Source: Simiduia curdlanivorans (GTDB taxonomy: Bacteria; Pseudomonadota; Gammaproteobacteria; Pseudomonadales; Cellvibrionaceae). Taken from it: a stretch of 64,000 nucleotides of DNA. Below the pieces are notes generated by a model. It was not told where the DNA came from. It ran no database searches and saw only the letters and a program-made list of their open reading frames with translations. Shown piece after piece: positions 52,386 through 61,790 of this stretch (its first letter is position 1; each line of letters begins with the position of its first letter). The stretch spans positions 1,986,501 through 2,050,500 of the forward strand of contig NZ_JAUFQG010000004.1 in the NCBI RefSeq assembly GCF_030409605.1, in the 5' to 3' direction. The translations under genes and the position numbers were made by a program.

Positions 52386-54097
52386 GTCGGGTTCAAAAAC
52401 CATTTCAGCTGGCGCGCTGGCGCTTTGTTTTCGCTGTGGCCTTTCTGCTTGTGCTGGTGGTTGCCATCACCTGGCATTTGGCGCGCGTGCAGGTGTTGCC
52501 AGGCGAAGAAAAAGGTTTTGAATTTTTGCAGGGCCAAGGCGAAGCTCGCACCCTGCGGGAAGAGCGTATTGCCGCCTACCGGGGCGTTATTACCGATCGC
52601 AATGGCGAGCCTTTAGCCGTGAGTACGCCGGTCAAATCACTATGGGTAAATCCAAAATTATTACCAGCAGAAGATGTAGGGCGTCTGGCTGGTGCTTTGG
52701 GTGTGAGTAAAGCGAGTTTACAAAAGCGTTTAGCGGAAAATGCTAAACGCGAGTTTATGTATCTGAAGCGCCATCTGCCGCCTCAGGATGCCGATATCGT
52801 TTTGGCGCTGGGTATTGCCGGGGTGAGTTCTGAGCAAGAGTACCGCCGTTATTATCCAGCCGCTGAGGTTACCTCGCACATTGTTGGTTTTACCAATGTG
52901 GATGAACGGGGCCAAGAGGGCGTGGAGATGGCCTTCGATACTTGGTTGAGTGGTCAACAGGGTGTTAAGCAGGTGCTGCGAGATTTACGTGGCCGCAACA
53001 TTAAAGAGGTCGGTTTGGTTCGCGCGGCAGAAGCGGGGAAAGATATTGCTTTGAGCATTGATTTGCGTTTGCAATATTTAGCCTATCGCGAACTTAAGGC
53101 TGCGGTTCAAGCGCATCAGGCCCGCGCCGGTTCGATCGTTGTGATCGATGTGCAAACCGGTGAAATTTTAGCGATGGCAAACCAACCCAGCTACAACCCA
53201 AATGACCGATCAAATCTAAAGCCCGCGGCCATGCGCAATCGCGCCATGACCGATCAGTTCGAGCCGGGATCGACGGTAAAGCCGTTAACCATCATGGCGG
53301 CACTTGAGGCTGGCAAGGTTCATCCCCACACCCCTATCGAGACATCGCCAGGCTACATTCGCGTGGGCAAGAAAACGTTACTCGACCCGGTAAATTACGG
53401 TTTGATTGATGTGACTAAGATCATTACAAAATCTTCCCAGGTGGGCTTAACCAAAGTCGCGCTAACGATGGAGCCAAAGCAGATACGCGATATGTATGTG
53501 CGCTTGGGCTTTGGTCAGGTTTCCAATACCGGTTTCCCTGGTGAAAGTGCTGGCCAGCTGCCCAATCACCAGCGCTGGCAGCCCATTGTGCAGGCCAACT
53601 ACGCATTCGGATATGGCCTCACCGTGACTGCTCTGCAGCTGGCGCAAGCCTACGCAATTGTGGCTGGGGCGGGAATAAAGCACCCGGTGTCGCTATTAAA
53701 AAATGATACGCCACAGCAAGGCGAGCACATCGTTGACCACCGTTATACGGATCAGCTGATTAATATGTTGAAAACCGTAGTCGAGCCAGGCGGTACCGCT
53801 ACACGGGCAAAGTTGGATAACTATACCGTTGCCGGCAAAACCGGTACTGCGCATAAAGTTGGCCCAAATGGTTATGAAGCTAGCCGCTATCGCTCGCTGT
53901 TTGCAGGCTTGGCGCCAGCTGATAATCCGCGCTTGGCAATTGTCGTCGTGGTCGATGAGCCGGGTGCCGGTAAGTATTTTGGCGGCGACGTAGCCGCGCC
54001 GGTATTTGCCCGAGTCACTGAAGGTGCGCTGCGTGCATTGCAGGTGCCGCCGGAGCCGGCGGTTACCCAACTGGTCAGTCGAGGAGGGCATCGTTGA
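52382..54097 (+). CDS. ftsI: Septal peptidoglycan transpeptidase FtsI (PBP3)
   Basis: 571 residues. Membrane anchor ~13-32, pedestal domain, and transpeptidase with active-site S297 in STVK (297-300), SSQ (KSSQVG) and KTGTA motifs. It cross-links septal peptidoglycan with FtsW. The target of aztreonam-type beta-lactams. Its TGA overlaps the murE ATG by one base (TGATG). Confidence 0.97.
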   Translation: MSRVQKPFQLARWRFVFAVAFLLVLVVAITWHLARVQVLPGEEKGFEFLQGQGEARTLREERIAAYRGVITDRNGEPLAVSTPVKSLWVNPKLLPAEDVGRLAGALGVSKASLQKRLAENAKREFMYLKRHLPPQDADIVLALGIAGVSSEQEYRRYYPAAEVTSHIVGFTNVDERGQEGVEMAFDTWLSGQQGVKQVLRDLRGRNIKEVGLVRAAEAGKDIALSIDLRLQYLAYRELKAAVQAHQARAGSIVVIDVQTGEILAMANQPSYNPNDRSNLKPAAMRNRAMTDQFEPGSTVKPLTIMAALEAGKVHPHTPIETSPGYIRVGKKTLLDPVNYGLIDVTKIITKSSQVGLTKVALTMEPKQIRDMYVRLGFGQVSNTGFPGESAGQLPNHQRWQPIVQANYAFGYGLTVTALQLAQAYAIVAGAGIKHPVSLLKNDTPQQGEHIVDHRYTDQLINMLKTVVEPGGTATRAKLDNYTVAGKTGTAHKVGPNGYEASRYRSLFAGLAPADNPRLAIVVVVDEPGAGKYFGGDVAAPVFARVTEGALRALQVPPEPAVTQLVSRGGHR

Positions 54098-55596
54098 TGG
54101 GCGCTTTCTTACAGACCTTGCCATTGAAGTTATTGCTGCCTGAAATTCAGTTACCTGACGCCGTGGCCGAGCTGGTTATTTCGTCAATTACCTTAGATAG
54201 CCGAATGGCGACTGCAGGCAGTTTATTTTTCGCCGTTCAAGGTAGCCAAGCTAACGGCCAAGCCTTTATGGCGCAGGCATTTACTGCCGGCGCTCTGGTG
54301 GCTTTAACAGATGCTGAGGCAGGGGTTGTAACCTGTGAATTTGATCACGGCTGGATTATTGCCATTCCCAACCTAGCAGCAAACATAAGTGAGATTGCCG
54401 CGCGCTTTTACGGTTTACCGGGCCAAGAGTTAAAAGTTATCGGTGTCACGGGTACTAACGGCAAGACTACCTGCACGCAATTGTTGGGGCGCCTTTACCA
54501 CGCGTTGGGCGAGCGTGTAGCGGTATTGGGCACGCTGGGTTATGGCGCTATAGGTAGTTCGCTAACGGATACTGGTATGACGACGCCAGATGCCGTGCAA
54601 ACACAGAGAATTTTGCGCGACTTGCGTCAGCGCCATGTACGCCATTTGGCCATGGAGGTTTCTTCGCACGCGTTAGTGCAGCACCGTGTGACTGCTGTGC
54701 CGATGCAAACAGCCGTGTTTACTAACCTCACTCGCGATCACCTCGATTTTCATGGCGATATGGAAAGTTATGGCAATGCCAAGTTGAACCTATTCCGTCA
54801 GCTCGGCATCGTGCGCGGCGTGATCAACCTAGATGACCCTTTTGCCGTCACCATTCAAAACCAAATTACCAATATTCCGTTGATTACTTACGGCATTAAA
54901 AGCAGTGGTGCGGATGTGGTCGCGACTGAAGTGAATTACCACGATGCGGGTATTCAAGCGCTGATCAGTACACCTTGGGGCAAAGGTGAACTGCGTTCGC
55001 ATTTGCTGGGTGAATTTAATCTTAGTAATTTACTGGCCGTTGTGGCCACCGCCTGTAGTGAAGGCTTCACGTTGGTCGAAGTGCTTGCCGCGGTGGCCAC
55101 ACTTGAACCTGTTCCCGGGCGCATGCAGCGCATTGATGTTAAAGCCGATGTGCAAGTTATCGTTGACTATGCTCATACCCCCGATGCATTGCGCGCGGTA
55201 TTGAGTGCCGCTCGATTGCACTGCAAGGGCCGCTTGTGGTCGGTGTTTGGTTGCGGTGGTGATCGCGATTCGGGCAAACGAGCAGAGATGGCAAAAATAT
55301 CGGCCGCTCTCGCCGATTGCAGTGTGGTTACTAGCGACAACCCGCGCACGGAAGATCCACAAGCAATTATTGAAAATATCCTAACCGGATTCAACCCGGG
55401 CGACACCTATTCGGCCAACCCAGATCGCAAGAGCGCTATTGGCCAAGTTATCGCTGAAGCGAAAACAAGTGACTTAATTGTGCTTGCCGGTAAAGGGCAT
55501 GAAGATTATCAGATCATTGGTACAACTAAATATCCCTTTAGCGATATTGCCATAGCAAGAGCCGCGCTAGTGCAGCGAATGGGAGGTGGCACATGA
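54097..55596 (+). CDS. murE: UDP-MurNAc-L-Ala-D-Glu:meso-DAP ligase MurE
   Basis: 499 residues from ATG 54097. ATP loop GVTGTNGKTT at 116-125; the DNPR motif (SDNPRTEDP) marks specificity for meso-diaminopimelate. It adds the third amino acid of the stem peptide. Overlaps murF by 4 bp. Confidence 0.97.
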   Translation: MGAFLQTLPLKLLLPEIQLPDAVAELVISSITLDSRMATAGSLFFAVQGSQANGQAFMAQAFTAGALVALTDAEAGVVTCEFDHGWIIAIPNLAANISEIAARFYGLPGQELKVIGVTGTNGKTTCTQLLGRLYHALGERVAVLGTLGYGAIGSSLTDTGMTTPDAVQTQRILRDLRQRHVRHLAMEVSSHALVQHRVTAVPMQTAVFTNLTRDHLDFHGDMESYGNAKLNLFRQLGIVRGVINLDDPFAVTIQNQITNIPLITYGIKSSGADVVATEVNYHDAGIQALISTPWGKGELRSHLLGEFNLSNLLAVVATACSEGFTLVEVLAAVATLEPVPGRMQRIDVKADVQVIVDYAHTPDALRAVLSAARLHCKGRLWSVFGCGGDRDSGKRAEMAKISAALADCSVVTSDNPRTEDPQAIIENILTGFNPGDTYSANPDRKSAIGQVIAEAKTSDLIVLAGKGHEDYQIIGTTKYPFSDIAIARAALVQRMGGGT

Positions 55597-56993
55597 TTCG
55601 GCCGCTATCTCTTGGCGAACTAGAAAGAAAATTCGGCGGCGTTATTCTGGGTAATGCCAATGCTCAATTTAACAGTGTGTCTACCGACAGCCGTACCGTT
55701 GGTGCTGGCGAGCTATTTGTTGCCCTGATTGGCGATAAGTTTGATGGCCACGATTATGTGAGTGTTGTGCAGCAAAGTAATCCTGCAGCATGTGTTGTAT
55801 CGAAGGCGTGGGCTGACATAAATAAGTCTGAATTAGGTTCGGGTAACTATTGGTGTGTGGACGACACGACCCTTGCATTGGGCCACATAGCTGTTCTTGC
55901 GCGCGAAGCCTTCGCGGGGCCTTTAATCGCGATCACGGGTAGTTGCGGCAAGACAACCGTTAAAGAAATGTTGCTATCTATAGCGAGTGCAGCTTTCGGA
56001 GAAAGCGCCGTACTGGCCACGCAGGGTAACTTCAACAACCATATCGGCGTGCCCAAAACGTTGTTTCGATTATTGCCCCAGCATCAATTTGCAATTATCG
56101 AAATGGGCGCCAGCGGGCCGGATGAAATAGCCTACCTTACACGCCTCGCCTCTCCATCTGTGGCCGTGGTGAATAACGTTATGCCTGCCCACGTCGAGGG
56201 CTTTGGCAGCGTTGAAGGAGTGGCACAAACGAAATCTGCGATCTATCAAGGCTTGGGTCAAGACGGCGTAGCCATTATTAATCTCGATGACAGCTTTGCC
56301 GGTATGTTTGTCGCACAAAATCAGTCGAGGCGTAGGGTTTCGGTTGCGATCAATCAGCTAGGTGCGGATTTACGTGCGGATAATATAACGCTACTGCCAG
56401 AGCAGTCAGTGTTCGACCTTTATGTTGATGGTAAACCTTTTCATGTCGCCTTGCCGGTGGCCGGCTTGCACAACGTGCGCAACGCCCTCGTTGCCGCTGC
56501 CTGTGCATTCGCGGCTGGAATAAGTGTTGAGCACCTATTGCAAGGGTTGAGCACATTTTCTGCGGTTAAAGGCCGTATGAATATCTCCAAGCCCTCGAGT
56601 GCGGTCACGTTAATTGATGATACCTATAACGCTAATCCCGGCTCGGTGAAGGCGGCTATTGATGCCTTGGTGCCGTTCGAAGGCGCGCGTTGGCTAGTTC
56701 TCGGTGACATGGGAGAGTTAGGTCGCGACGAGATACTGCATCATCAAGAGGTGGGTGAATATGCCAAAGCTGCGCAACTGAGTGGCTTGGTTTCCGTCGG
56801 TAAGCTGAGCCAATATGCCGCCGAAAGATTTGATTCAAATAATGCATTTGATTCGCAGCAAGAGGTTGTAACCTTTTTAAAGGATTTGATCGATAGCCAA
56901 GCAGGCCACATAACTATTTTAATTAAAGGGTCGAGAAGTGCGCGGATGGAATTGATCGTGCAGGCCATCACTGCCCTAGTGAGGACAAACTAA
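55593..56993 (+). CDS. murF: UDP-MurNAc-tripeptide:D-Ala-D-Ala ligase MurF
   Basis: 466 residues. ATP loop ITGSCGKTTVKEM (P-loop 115-122), GASGPDEI and a substrate region with DDTYNANPGSVKAAI. It adds the D-Ala-D-Ala dipeptide made by Ddl. The stop overlaps the mraY ATG by one base. Confidence 0.96.
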   Translation: MIRPLSLGELERKFGGVILGNANAQFNSVSTDSRTVGAGELFVALIGDKFDGHDYVSVVQQSNPAACVVSKAWADINKSELGSGNYWCVDDTTLALGHIAVLAREAFAGPLIAITGSCGKTTVKEMLLSIASAAFGESAVLATQGNFNNHIGVPKTLFRLLPQHQFAIIEMGASGPDEIAYLTRLASPSVAVVNNVMPAHVEGFGSVEGVAQTKSAIYQGLGQDGVAIINLDDSFAGMFVAQNQSRRRVSVAINQLGADLRADNITLLPEQSVFDLYVDGKPFHVALPVAGLHNVRNALVAAACAFAAGISVEHLLQGLSTFSAVKGRMNISKPSSAVTLIDDTYNANPGSVKAAIDALVPFEGARWLVLGDMGELGRDEILHHQEVGEYAKAAQLSGLVSVGKLSQYAAERFDSNNAFDSQQEVVTFLKDLIDSQAGHITILIKGSRSARMELIVQAITALVRTN

Positions 56994-58075
56994 TGTTGCT
57001 TTGGTTAGCGGATTATTTACAGCAGTACATGAATGCCTTTGGGGTTTTTCAATATCTTTCGGTTCGAGCCATTTTAGGTGTGTTAACCGCCCTTGGAATC
57101 TCGCTTTTGGTGGGGCCGTGGATGATTCGACGGCTAAATTATCTGCAGATTGGGCAGTCGGTCAGAAGCGATGGGCCGCAATCGCATTTAAGCAAATCCG
57201 GTACGCCCACCATGGGTGGCACTTTGATTTTGGCCGCCATTTTTACCAGCGCCTTGTTATGGTCAGATTTAAATAACCGATTTGTTTGGGTAGTGCTTGC
57301 CGTGACCTTTATTTTTGGCGCTGTTGGTTGGGTTGACGATTACCGTAAAGTTGTAGAGTCAAATTCAAAAGGCTTGCCAGCGAAGTGGAAATACTTCTGG
57401 CAATCAGTAGGTGGTATTGGCGCAGCAGTATTTTTGTATGTCACGGCTGTTGCGCCGGCAGAAACACAGTTGTTTATTCCGTTTTTTAAAGATGTCGCCA
57501 TCTCTATGGGGCCGCTGTTCATTGTATTGACGTATTTTGTCATCGTAGGCTCGAGTAATGCTGTCAATTTGACCGATGGATTAGATGGCCTAGCGATTAT
57601 GCCCTCGGTGATGGTGGGCGGCGCCTTAGGTATTATCGCCTACCTTGTTGGTCACGTTGAGTTCGCAAATTATCTGCACATCGGCTATGTGCCAGGTGCT
57701 GGTGAGCTTGTGGTGTTTTGCGGTGCGCTCGCCGGTGCAGGTCTAGGCTTTTTGTGGTTCAACACCTACCCAGCGCAAGTGTTTATGGGTGATGTTGGGG
57801 CTCTCGCTTTAGGTGCAGCCCTCGGTGTTATCGCCGTCATCATTCGCCATGAAATCGTATTTTTTATCATGGGCGGTGTATTCGTGATGGAGACCGTTTC
57901 GGTAATTTTGCAGGTGGGTTCCTTTAAATTGACCGGTCGTCGTATTTTCAGGATGGCACCCTTGCATCACCATTTTGAATTGAAGGGCTGGCCCGAACCG
58001 AGAGTCATCGTAAGGTTCTGGATTATAACGGTTATGTTGGTCTTGATTGGCCTGGCCACACTCAAGTTACGTTGA
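56993..58075 (+). CDS. mraY: Phospho-MurNAc-pentapeptide translocase MraY
   Basis: 360 residues, ten membrane helices. Conserved SKSGTPTMGG, the VDDYRK and NLTDGLDGLA aspartates, and HHHFELKGWPE near the end. It forms lipid I from UDP-MurNAc-pentapeptide and undecaprenyl phosphate. Confidence 0.98.
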   Translation: MLLWLADYLQQYMNAFGVFQYLSVRAILGVLTALGISLLVGPWMIRRLNYLQIGQSVRSDGPQSHLSKSGTPTMGGTLILAAIFTSALLWSDLNNRFVWVVLAVTFIFGAVGWVDDYRKVVESNSKGLPAKWKYFWQSVGGIGAAVFLYVTAVAPAETQLFIPFFKDVAISMGPLFIVLTYFVIVGSSNAVNLTDGLDGLAIMPSVMVGGALGIIAYLVGHVEFANYLHIGYVPGAGELVVFCGALAGAGLGFLWFNTYPAQVFMGDVGALALGAALGVIAVIIRHEIVFFIMGGVFVMETVSVILQVGSFKLTGRRIFRMAPLHHHFELKGWPEPRVIVRFWIITVMLVLIGLATLKLR

Positions 58076-58103
58076 TCCATAGCGGAAAATACAGGAAAAA
58101 TTT

Positions 58104-59453
58104 GTGTCTGAATTAATCGCAAAAAGCACGATCACAGCAGTTGTTGGCCTAGGTGTCACCGGCTTATCTGTGGCTCGCTATTTGGCGCGAAAAAATTCAG
58201 CCTTTGCTATGTTCGATTCGCGTTTGGCGCCGGCTCAACTAAACGCCTTTCAGCGCGAATTTCCCAACGTTGAAGTGTTTTTAGGCGAGTTAAGCGCCGA
58301 AAAGCTTTGCCAGTTTGATGAGATTATACTCAGCCCAGGCTTATCGCTGAAGCTGCCTGCAATACAGGCAGCTAAAACTGCTGGCGTGAGTGTTATTGGC
58401 GATATCGCTTTGTTTGTGCGAGAGGCAAACGCGCCCATTGTCGGTATTACTGGCTCCAACGCAAAAAGTACTGTCACCACGTTGGTAGGCGAAATGGCGA
58501 TAGAAGCCGGACTTAAGGTGGGTGTAGGTGGCAACCTAGGTACCGCGGCACTCGATCTATTGGCAGATGACGCTGAATTATATGTGTTGGAACTTTCTAG
58601 CTTTCAGCTGGAAACAACGCCCAAGTTGTCGGCGCGGGTCGCGTGTATATTGAATATGAGCGATGACCATCAAGATCGCTATGAAAATTTTTCCGCTTAC
58701 CATGCGGCAAAACAGCGCGTTTATTATGGTGCTGCCGCCGTGGTGGTTAATCGCGCTGACGCGTTAACCCAGCCACCTATGTCCGCTGGTTTACAGCTAA
58801 CAAGTTTTGGGCTCAATAAGCCAGACTTCAACCAATTTGGCCTAATTGAACAGGCCGATCAAATTTACTTGGCCTTTCAGTTTGAGCCGTTGATGCCCGT
58901 TAGTGAATTGAAAATTCAGGGTAAACACAATGTTGCCAATGCCTTAGCGGCGCTCGCCATTGGGCGCGCGGCGGGCTTACCGATGGCCAGTATGCTGGCA
59001 GCATTAAAGAAATTTAAAGGCCTTCCCCATCGCTGTGAGTGGGTCGCGGATGTGCGCGGTGTAAGTTACATCAATGACACCAAGGGCACGAATGTGGGTG
59101 CAACTTTGGCTGCAATTGAAGGCTTCGCCGGTGCGCAACATAAATTAGTGTTAATCGCCGGCGGCGATGGTAAGGGTGCTGATTTTTCACCTTTGAAACC
59201 CGCAATCAACCGTTTCGCGCGCGCCCTCGTTGTGATTGGTCGCGATGCCAAAGCCATTGCCGCACTCGCCGAAAATGATGTGCAGGTCGCTTTCGCCTCC
59301 GATATGTGTGATGCAGTCGCGCAGGCTCATCAGTTGGCGCGCTCCGGCGATAAAGTTCTATTGTCGCCTGCGTGTGCATCGTTGGATATGTTCAAGAATT
59401 ATATTGATCGTGGCGAGCAATTCATTGCAGCGGTAAGAGGGCTCTCGGCATGA
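58104..59453 (+). CDS. murD: UDP-MurNAc-L-alanine:D-glutamate ligase MurD
   Basis: 449 residues, GTG start. Rossmann-like N-domain (VVGLGVTGLSVARYL) and ATP loop GITGSNAKST at 114-123, with Ala in place of the usual Gly before Lys, as is also common in pseudomonads. YINDTKGTN is present. It overlaps ftsW by 4 bp. Confidence 0.96.
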   Translation: MSELIAKSTITAVVGLGVTGLSVARYLARKNSAFAMFDSRLAPAQLNAFQREFPNVEVFLGELSAEKLCQFDEIILSPGLSLKLPAIQAAKTAGVSVIGDIALFVREANAPIVGITGSNAKSTVTTLVGEMAIEAGLKVGVGGNLGTAALDLLADDAELYVLELSSFQLETTPKLSARVACILNMSDDHQDRYENFSAYHAAKQRVYYGAAAVVVNRADALTQPPMSAGLQLTSFGLNKPDFNQFGLIEQADQIYLAFQFEPLMPVSELKIQGKHNVANALAALAIGRAAGLPMASMLAALKKFKGLPHRCEWVADVRGVSYINDTKGTNVGATLAAIEGFAGAQHKLVLIAGGDGKGADFSPLKPAINRFARALVVIGRDAKAIAALAENDVQVAFASDMCDAVAQAHQLARSGDKVLLSPACASLDMFKNYIDRGEQFIAAVRGLSA

Positions 59454-60724
59454 GTAGCTCCTTTGTTTTCAAGCCTTTGTTAAGCGCCGGCTTACAGCCC
59501 GATCTCTTTGCGCAATTGCGGCCAGATGTTTCGCGCTTATTAGCCACGCGCATGGTTTTTATATGGGCCGCGTTGTTGACCTTTGGTTTGATCATGGTTG
59601 CCTCTTCCAGTATCGCGTTTGCCGATTCAACCTTGGGCGATCCTTGGTATTTTACCCGTCGGCACCTGATTTTTTTAGCCATGGGGCTCACTGTCAGCGC
59701 GGCTGTTGCCATGGTGCCACTCGTGGTATGGCAAAAATATGCATGGGTTTTGTTGATGCTGGCCTTGGTATTACTTCTGGTTGTGTTGATACCGGGCATT
59801 GGGCGTAGAGTAAATGGCAGCCAGCGTTGGTTGGCCATTGGCTCTTTAACGTTGCAGGCATCTGAAGCGGTAAAATTTTGTGCCATCATCTTTTTTGCCA
59901 GTTATTTTACTAAGCGCGCAGTGAGCTTGAGTCGATATAACAAAGGCTTATTGCGGGCATTGGCGATTTTAGGCGTGCTCGTACTTTTACTGCTTGCCGA
60001 GCCAGATTTTGGCAGTTCCGTTGTTATCGTAGTCACGATAATGGCCATGCTATTTTTTGTTGGCGCGCGGCTTTGGGTCATGCTCAGTTTGATGTTAGTG
60101 GGCGGCGGGTTGTTTACCTCGGTAGCGCTGATGTCGCCCTATCGGCTGCAGCGCTTGGTGACCTACCTAGACCCTTGGGCTGACCAGTTTAATGCGGGTT
60201 ATCAACTTACTCAGTCGCTCATTGCTTTTGGTAATGGCCAATGGCTTGGGCAGGGCTTGGGCAATAGTATCCAGAAAATGTTATATCTTCCTGAAGCCCA
60301 CACAGACTTCGTGTTTGCTGTTATTGCCGAAGAGTTCGGTTTAATCGGTGGGCTTGTTGTCATTGCGCTATTCGGTGCGCTTATTTTTGAAATTTTACGC
60401 CGTTGTCGCAGCCGTATGTCACACGATGATTGCTTCCCCGCTTTGCTAGCGTTTGGCGTTGCAATTCTATTTGCCATGCAGGCTTTCATTAATATTGGCG
60501 TTGCGTCTGGGTTTTTACCTACAAAAGGTTTGACCTTACCCTTTATTAGTTACGGCGGTAGCAGCCTATTACTCTGCTGTGCGCTCATGGGGCTAATGCT
60601 AAGGATTGACTGGGAATCTGAAGTCCAGGTTGTGCGCGAAGCCAAGAAAGTCGTAAAAAAACGCGCAACCAAGGCTGTGGCAAAACCACGCAAAACACAG
60701 GTGGAGGGCACAGTTGATGACTAA
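59450..60724 (+). CDS. ftsW: Septal peptidoglycan glycosyltransferase FtsW
   Basis: 424 residues, SEDS family with about ten helices: VNGSQRWLAIGSLTLQASEA, LLAEPDFGSSVVI, and FGNGQWLGQGLGNSIQKMLYLPEA, LPFISYGGSSLL. It polymerises glycan strands at the septum with FtsI. The C-terminal tail is unusually Lys/Arg-rich (KVVKKRATKAVAKPRKT), and overlaps the murG start. Confidence 0.96.
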   Translation: MSSSFVFKPLLSAGLQPDLFAQLRPDVSRLLATRMVFIWAALLTFGLIMVASSSIAFADSTLGDPWYFTRRHLIFLAMGLTVSAAVAMVPLVVWQKYAWVLLMLALVLLLVVLIPGIGRRVNGSQRWLAIGSLTLQASEAVKFCAIIFFASYFTKRAVSLSRYNKGLLRALAILGVLVLLLLAEPDFGSSVVIVVTIMAMLFFVGARLWVMLSLMLVGGGLFTSVALMSPYRLQRLVTYLDPWADQFNAGYQLTQSLIAFGNGQWLGQGLGNSIQKMLYLPEAHTDFVFAVIAEEFGLIGGLVVIALFGALIFEILRRCRSRMSHDDCFPALLAFGVAILFAMQAFINIGVASGFLPTKGLTLPFISYGGSSLLLCCALMGLMLRIDWESEVQVVREAKKVVKKRATKAVAKPRKTQVEGTVDD

Positions 60725-61790
60725 CCCTCGCGTGTTGATCATGGCCGGCGGCACCGGCGGGCATGTGTTTCCCGCGCTTGCGGTGGCAAGTGCACTTAAA
60801 GCGGGTAGCTGCGATGTGCAGTGGCTGGGAACTCAGCGTGGCATTGAGGCGCAGTTGGTACCGGCTGCCGGCATTTTACTCCATGTTATAAAAGTGGAAG
60901 GTTTGCGAGGCAAGGGTATCCGCAGTTTGTTGCTGGCGCCGGCAAAACTTCTTGTGTCGTTAGTTCAAGCGGCAAAAGTGCTGCGTCGCACTAAACCCAA
61001 GCTTGTGCTTGGGTTTGGCGGTTTCGCATCCGGGCCTGGTGGGTTAGTGGCTTGGCTTTTTGGTATTCCGCTTATTATCCACGAGCAAAATGCGAGGCTT
61101 GGTACAACCAATAAATTGCTGTCCAAAGTTGCACAGCGTCGCTTGCAAGCTTTTGAGTCAGGCATGAAAACTGCAGAAACTGTGGGAAACCCAGTGCGCC
61201 AGGAGATTTGCTCTCTGGCCGCGCCTGATGTGCGCTTCAATAGTCGCCAAGGCCCGCTAAAATTACTTGTGCTCGGCGGCAGTTTGGGTGCGCAGTTTAT
61301 CAATGACCTGTTGCCGAAAACCGTGGCATTAATGCCCGCGGGTGCGGTCGAAGTTTATCATCAATCTGGCGCTAAACATTTTGATGTTTGCGCAAATGCC
61401 TATGCCTCGGCCGGGTTGAAACACGTGCGCTTGGTGGCTTTCATTGATGATATGGCAGACGCCTATGGTTGGGCTGATATGGTTATTTGCCGGTCTGGTG
61501 CTTTAACAGTATCAGAGATTTCTGTTGCTGGGTTGCCGGCGCTTTTCATTCCCTTCCCGTTTGCAATTGACGATCATCAAACGGCTAATGCTAATTGGTT
61601 GGTGAACCACAAGGCGGCGCTAGTAAAGCAACAGAGTGAATTGAACCCACAGGTATTGGCTGATGTGTTAACGCACCAGTTGGCCGATCGAAAAGTATTA
61701 CTAGAGATGGCACTTAACGCTCGGGCACAGGCAAAGGCCGACGCTGCACAGGCTGTAGCTAAAATTTGTCAGGAGGTATTGCGTGATTAA
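60717..61790 (+). CDS. murG: Lipid II synthase MurG
   Basis: 357 residues from ATG 60717 with GGAGGG eight bases upstream. N-terminal GGTGGHVFP at 11-19, LGGSLGAQFIND and the UDP-GlcNAc-binding SGALTVSEISVAGLPAL. It adds GlcNAc to lipid I at the inner leaflet. Overlaps ftsW and murC by 8 bp each. Confidence 0.97.
   Translation: MTNPRVLIMAGGTGGHVFPALAVASALKAGSCDVQWLGTQRGIEAQLVPAAGILLHVIKVEGLRGKGIRSLLLAPAKLLVSLVQAAKVLRRTKPKLVLGFGGFASGPGGLVAWLFGIPLIIHEQNARLGTTNKLLSKVAQRRLQAFESGMKTAETVGNPVRQEICSLAAPDVRFNSRQGPLKLLVLGGSLGAQFINDLLPKTVALMPAGAVEVYHQSGAKHFDVCANAYASAGLKHVRLVAFIDDMADAYGWADMVICRSGALTVSEISVAGLPALFIPFPFAIDDHQTANANWLVNHKAALVKQQSELNPQVLADVLTHQLADRKVLLEMALNARAQAKADAAQAVAKICQEVLRD

Noticed and set aside
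58104..59453. MurD P-loop with Ala for Gly as a defective enzyme
   Set aside because: GSNAKST is common in pseudomonad MurD and the rest of the site is intact.
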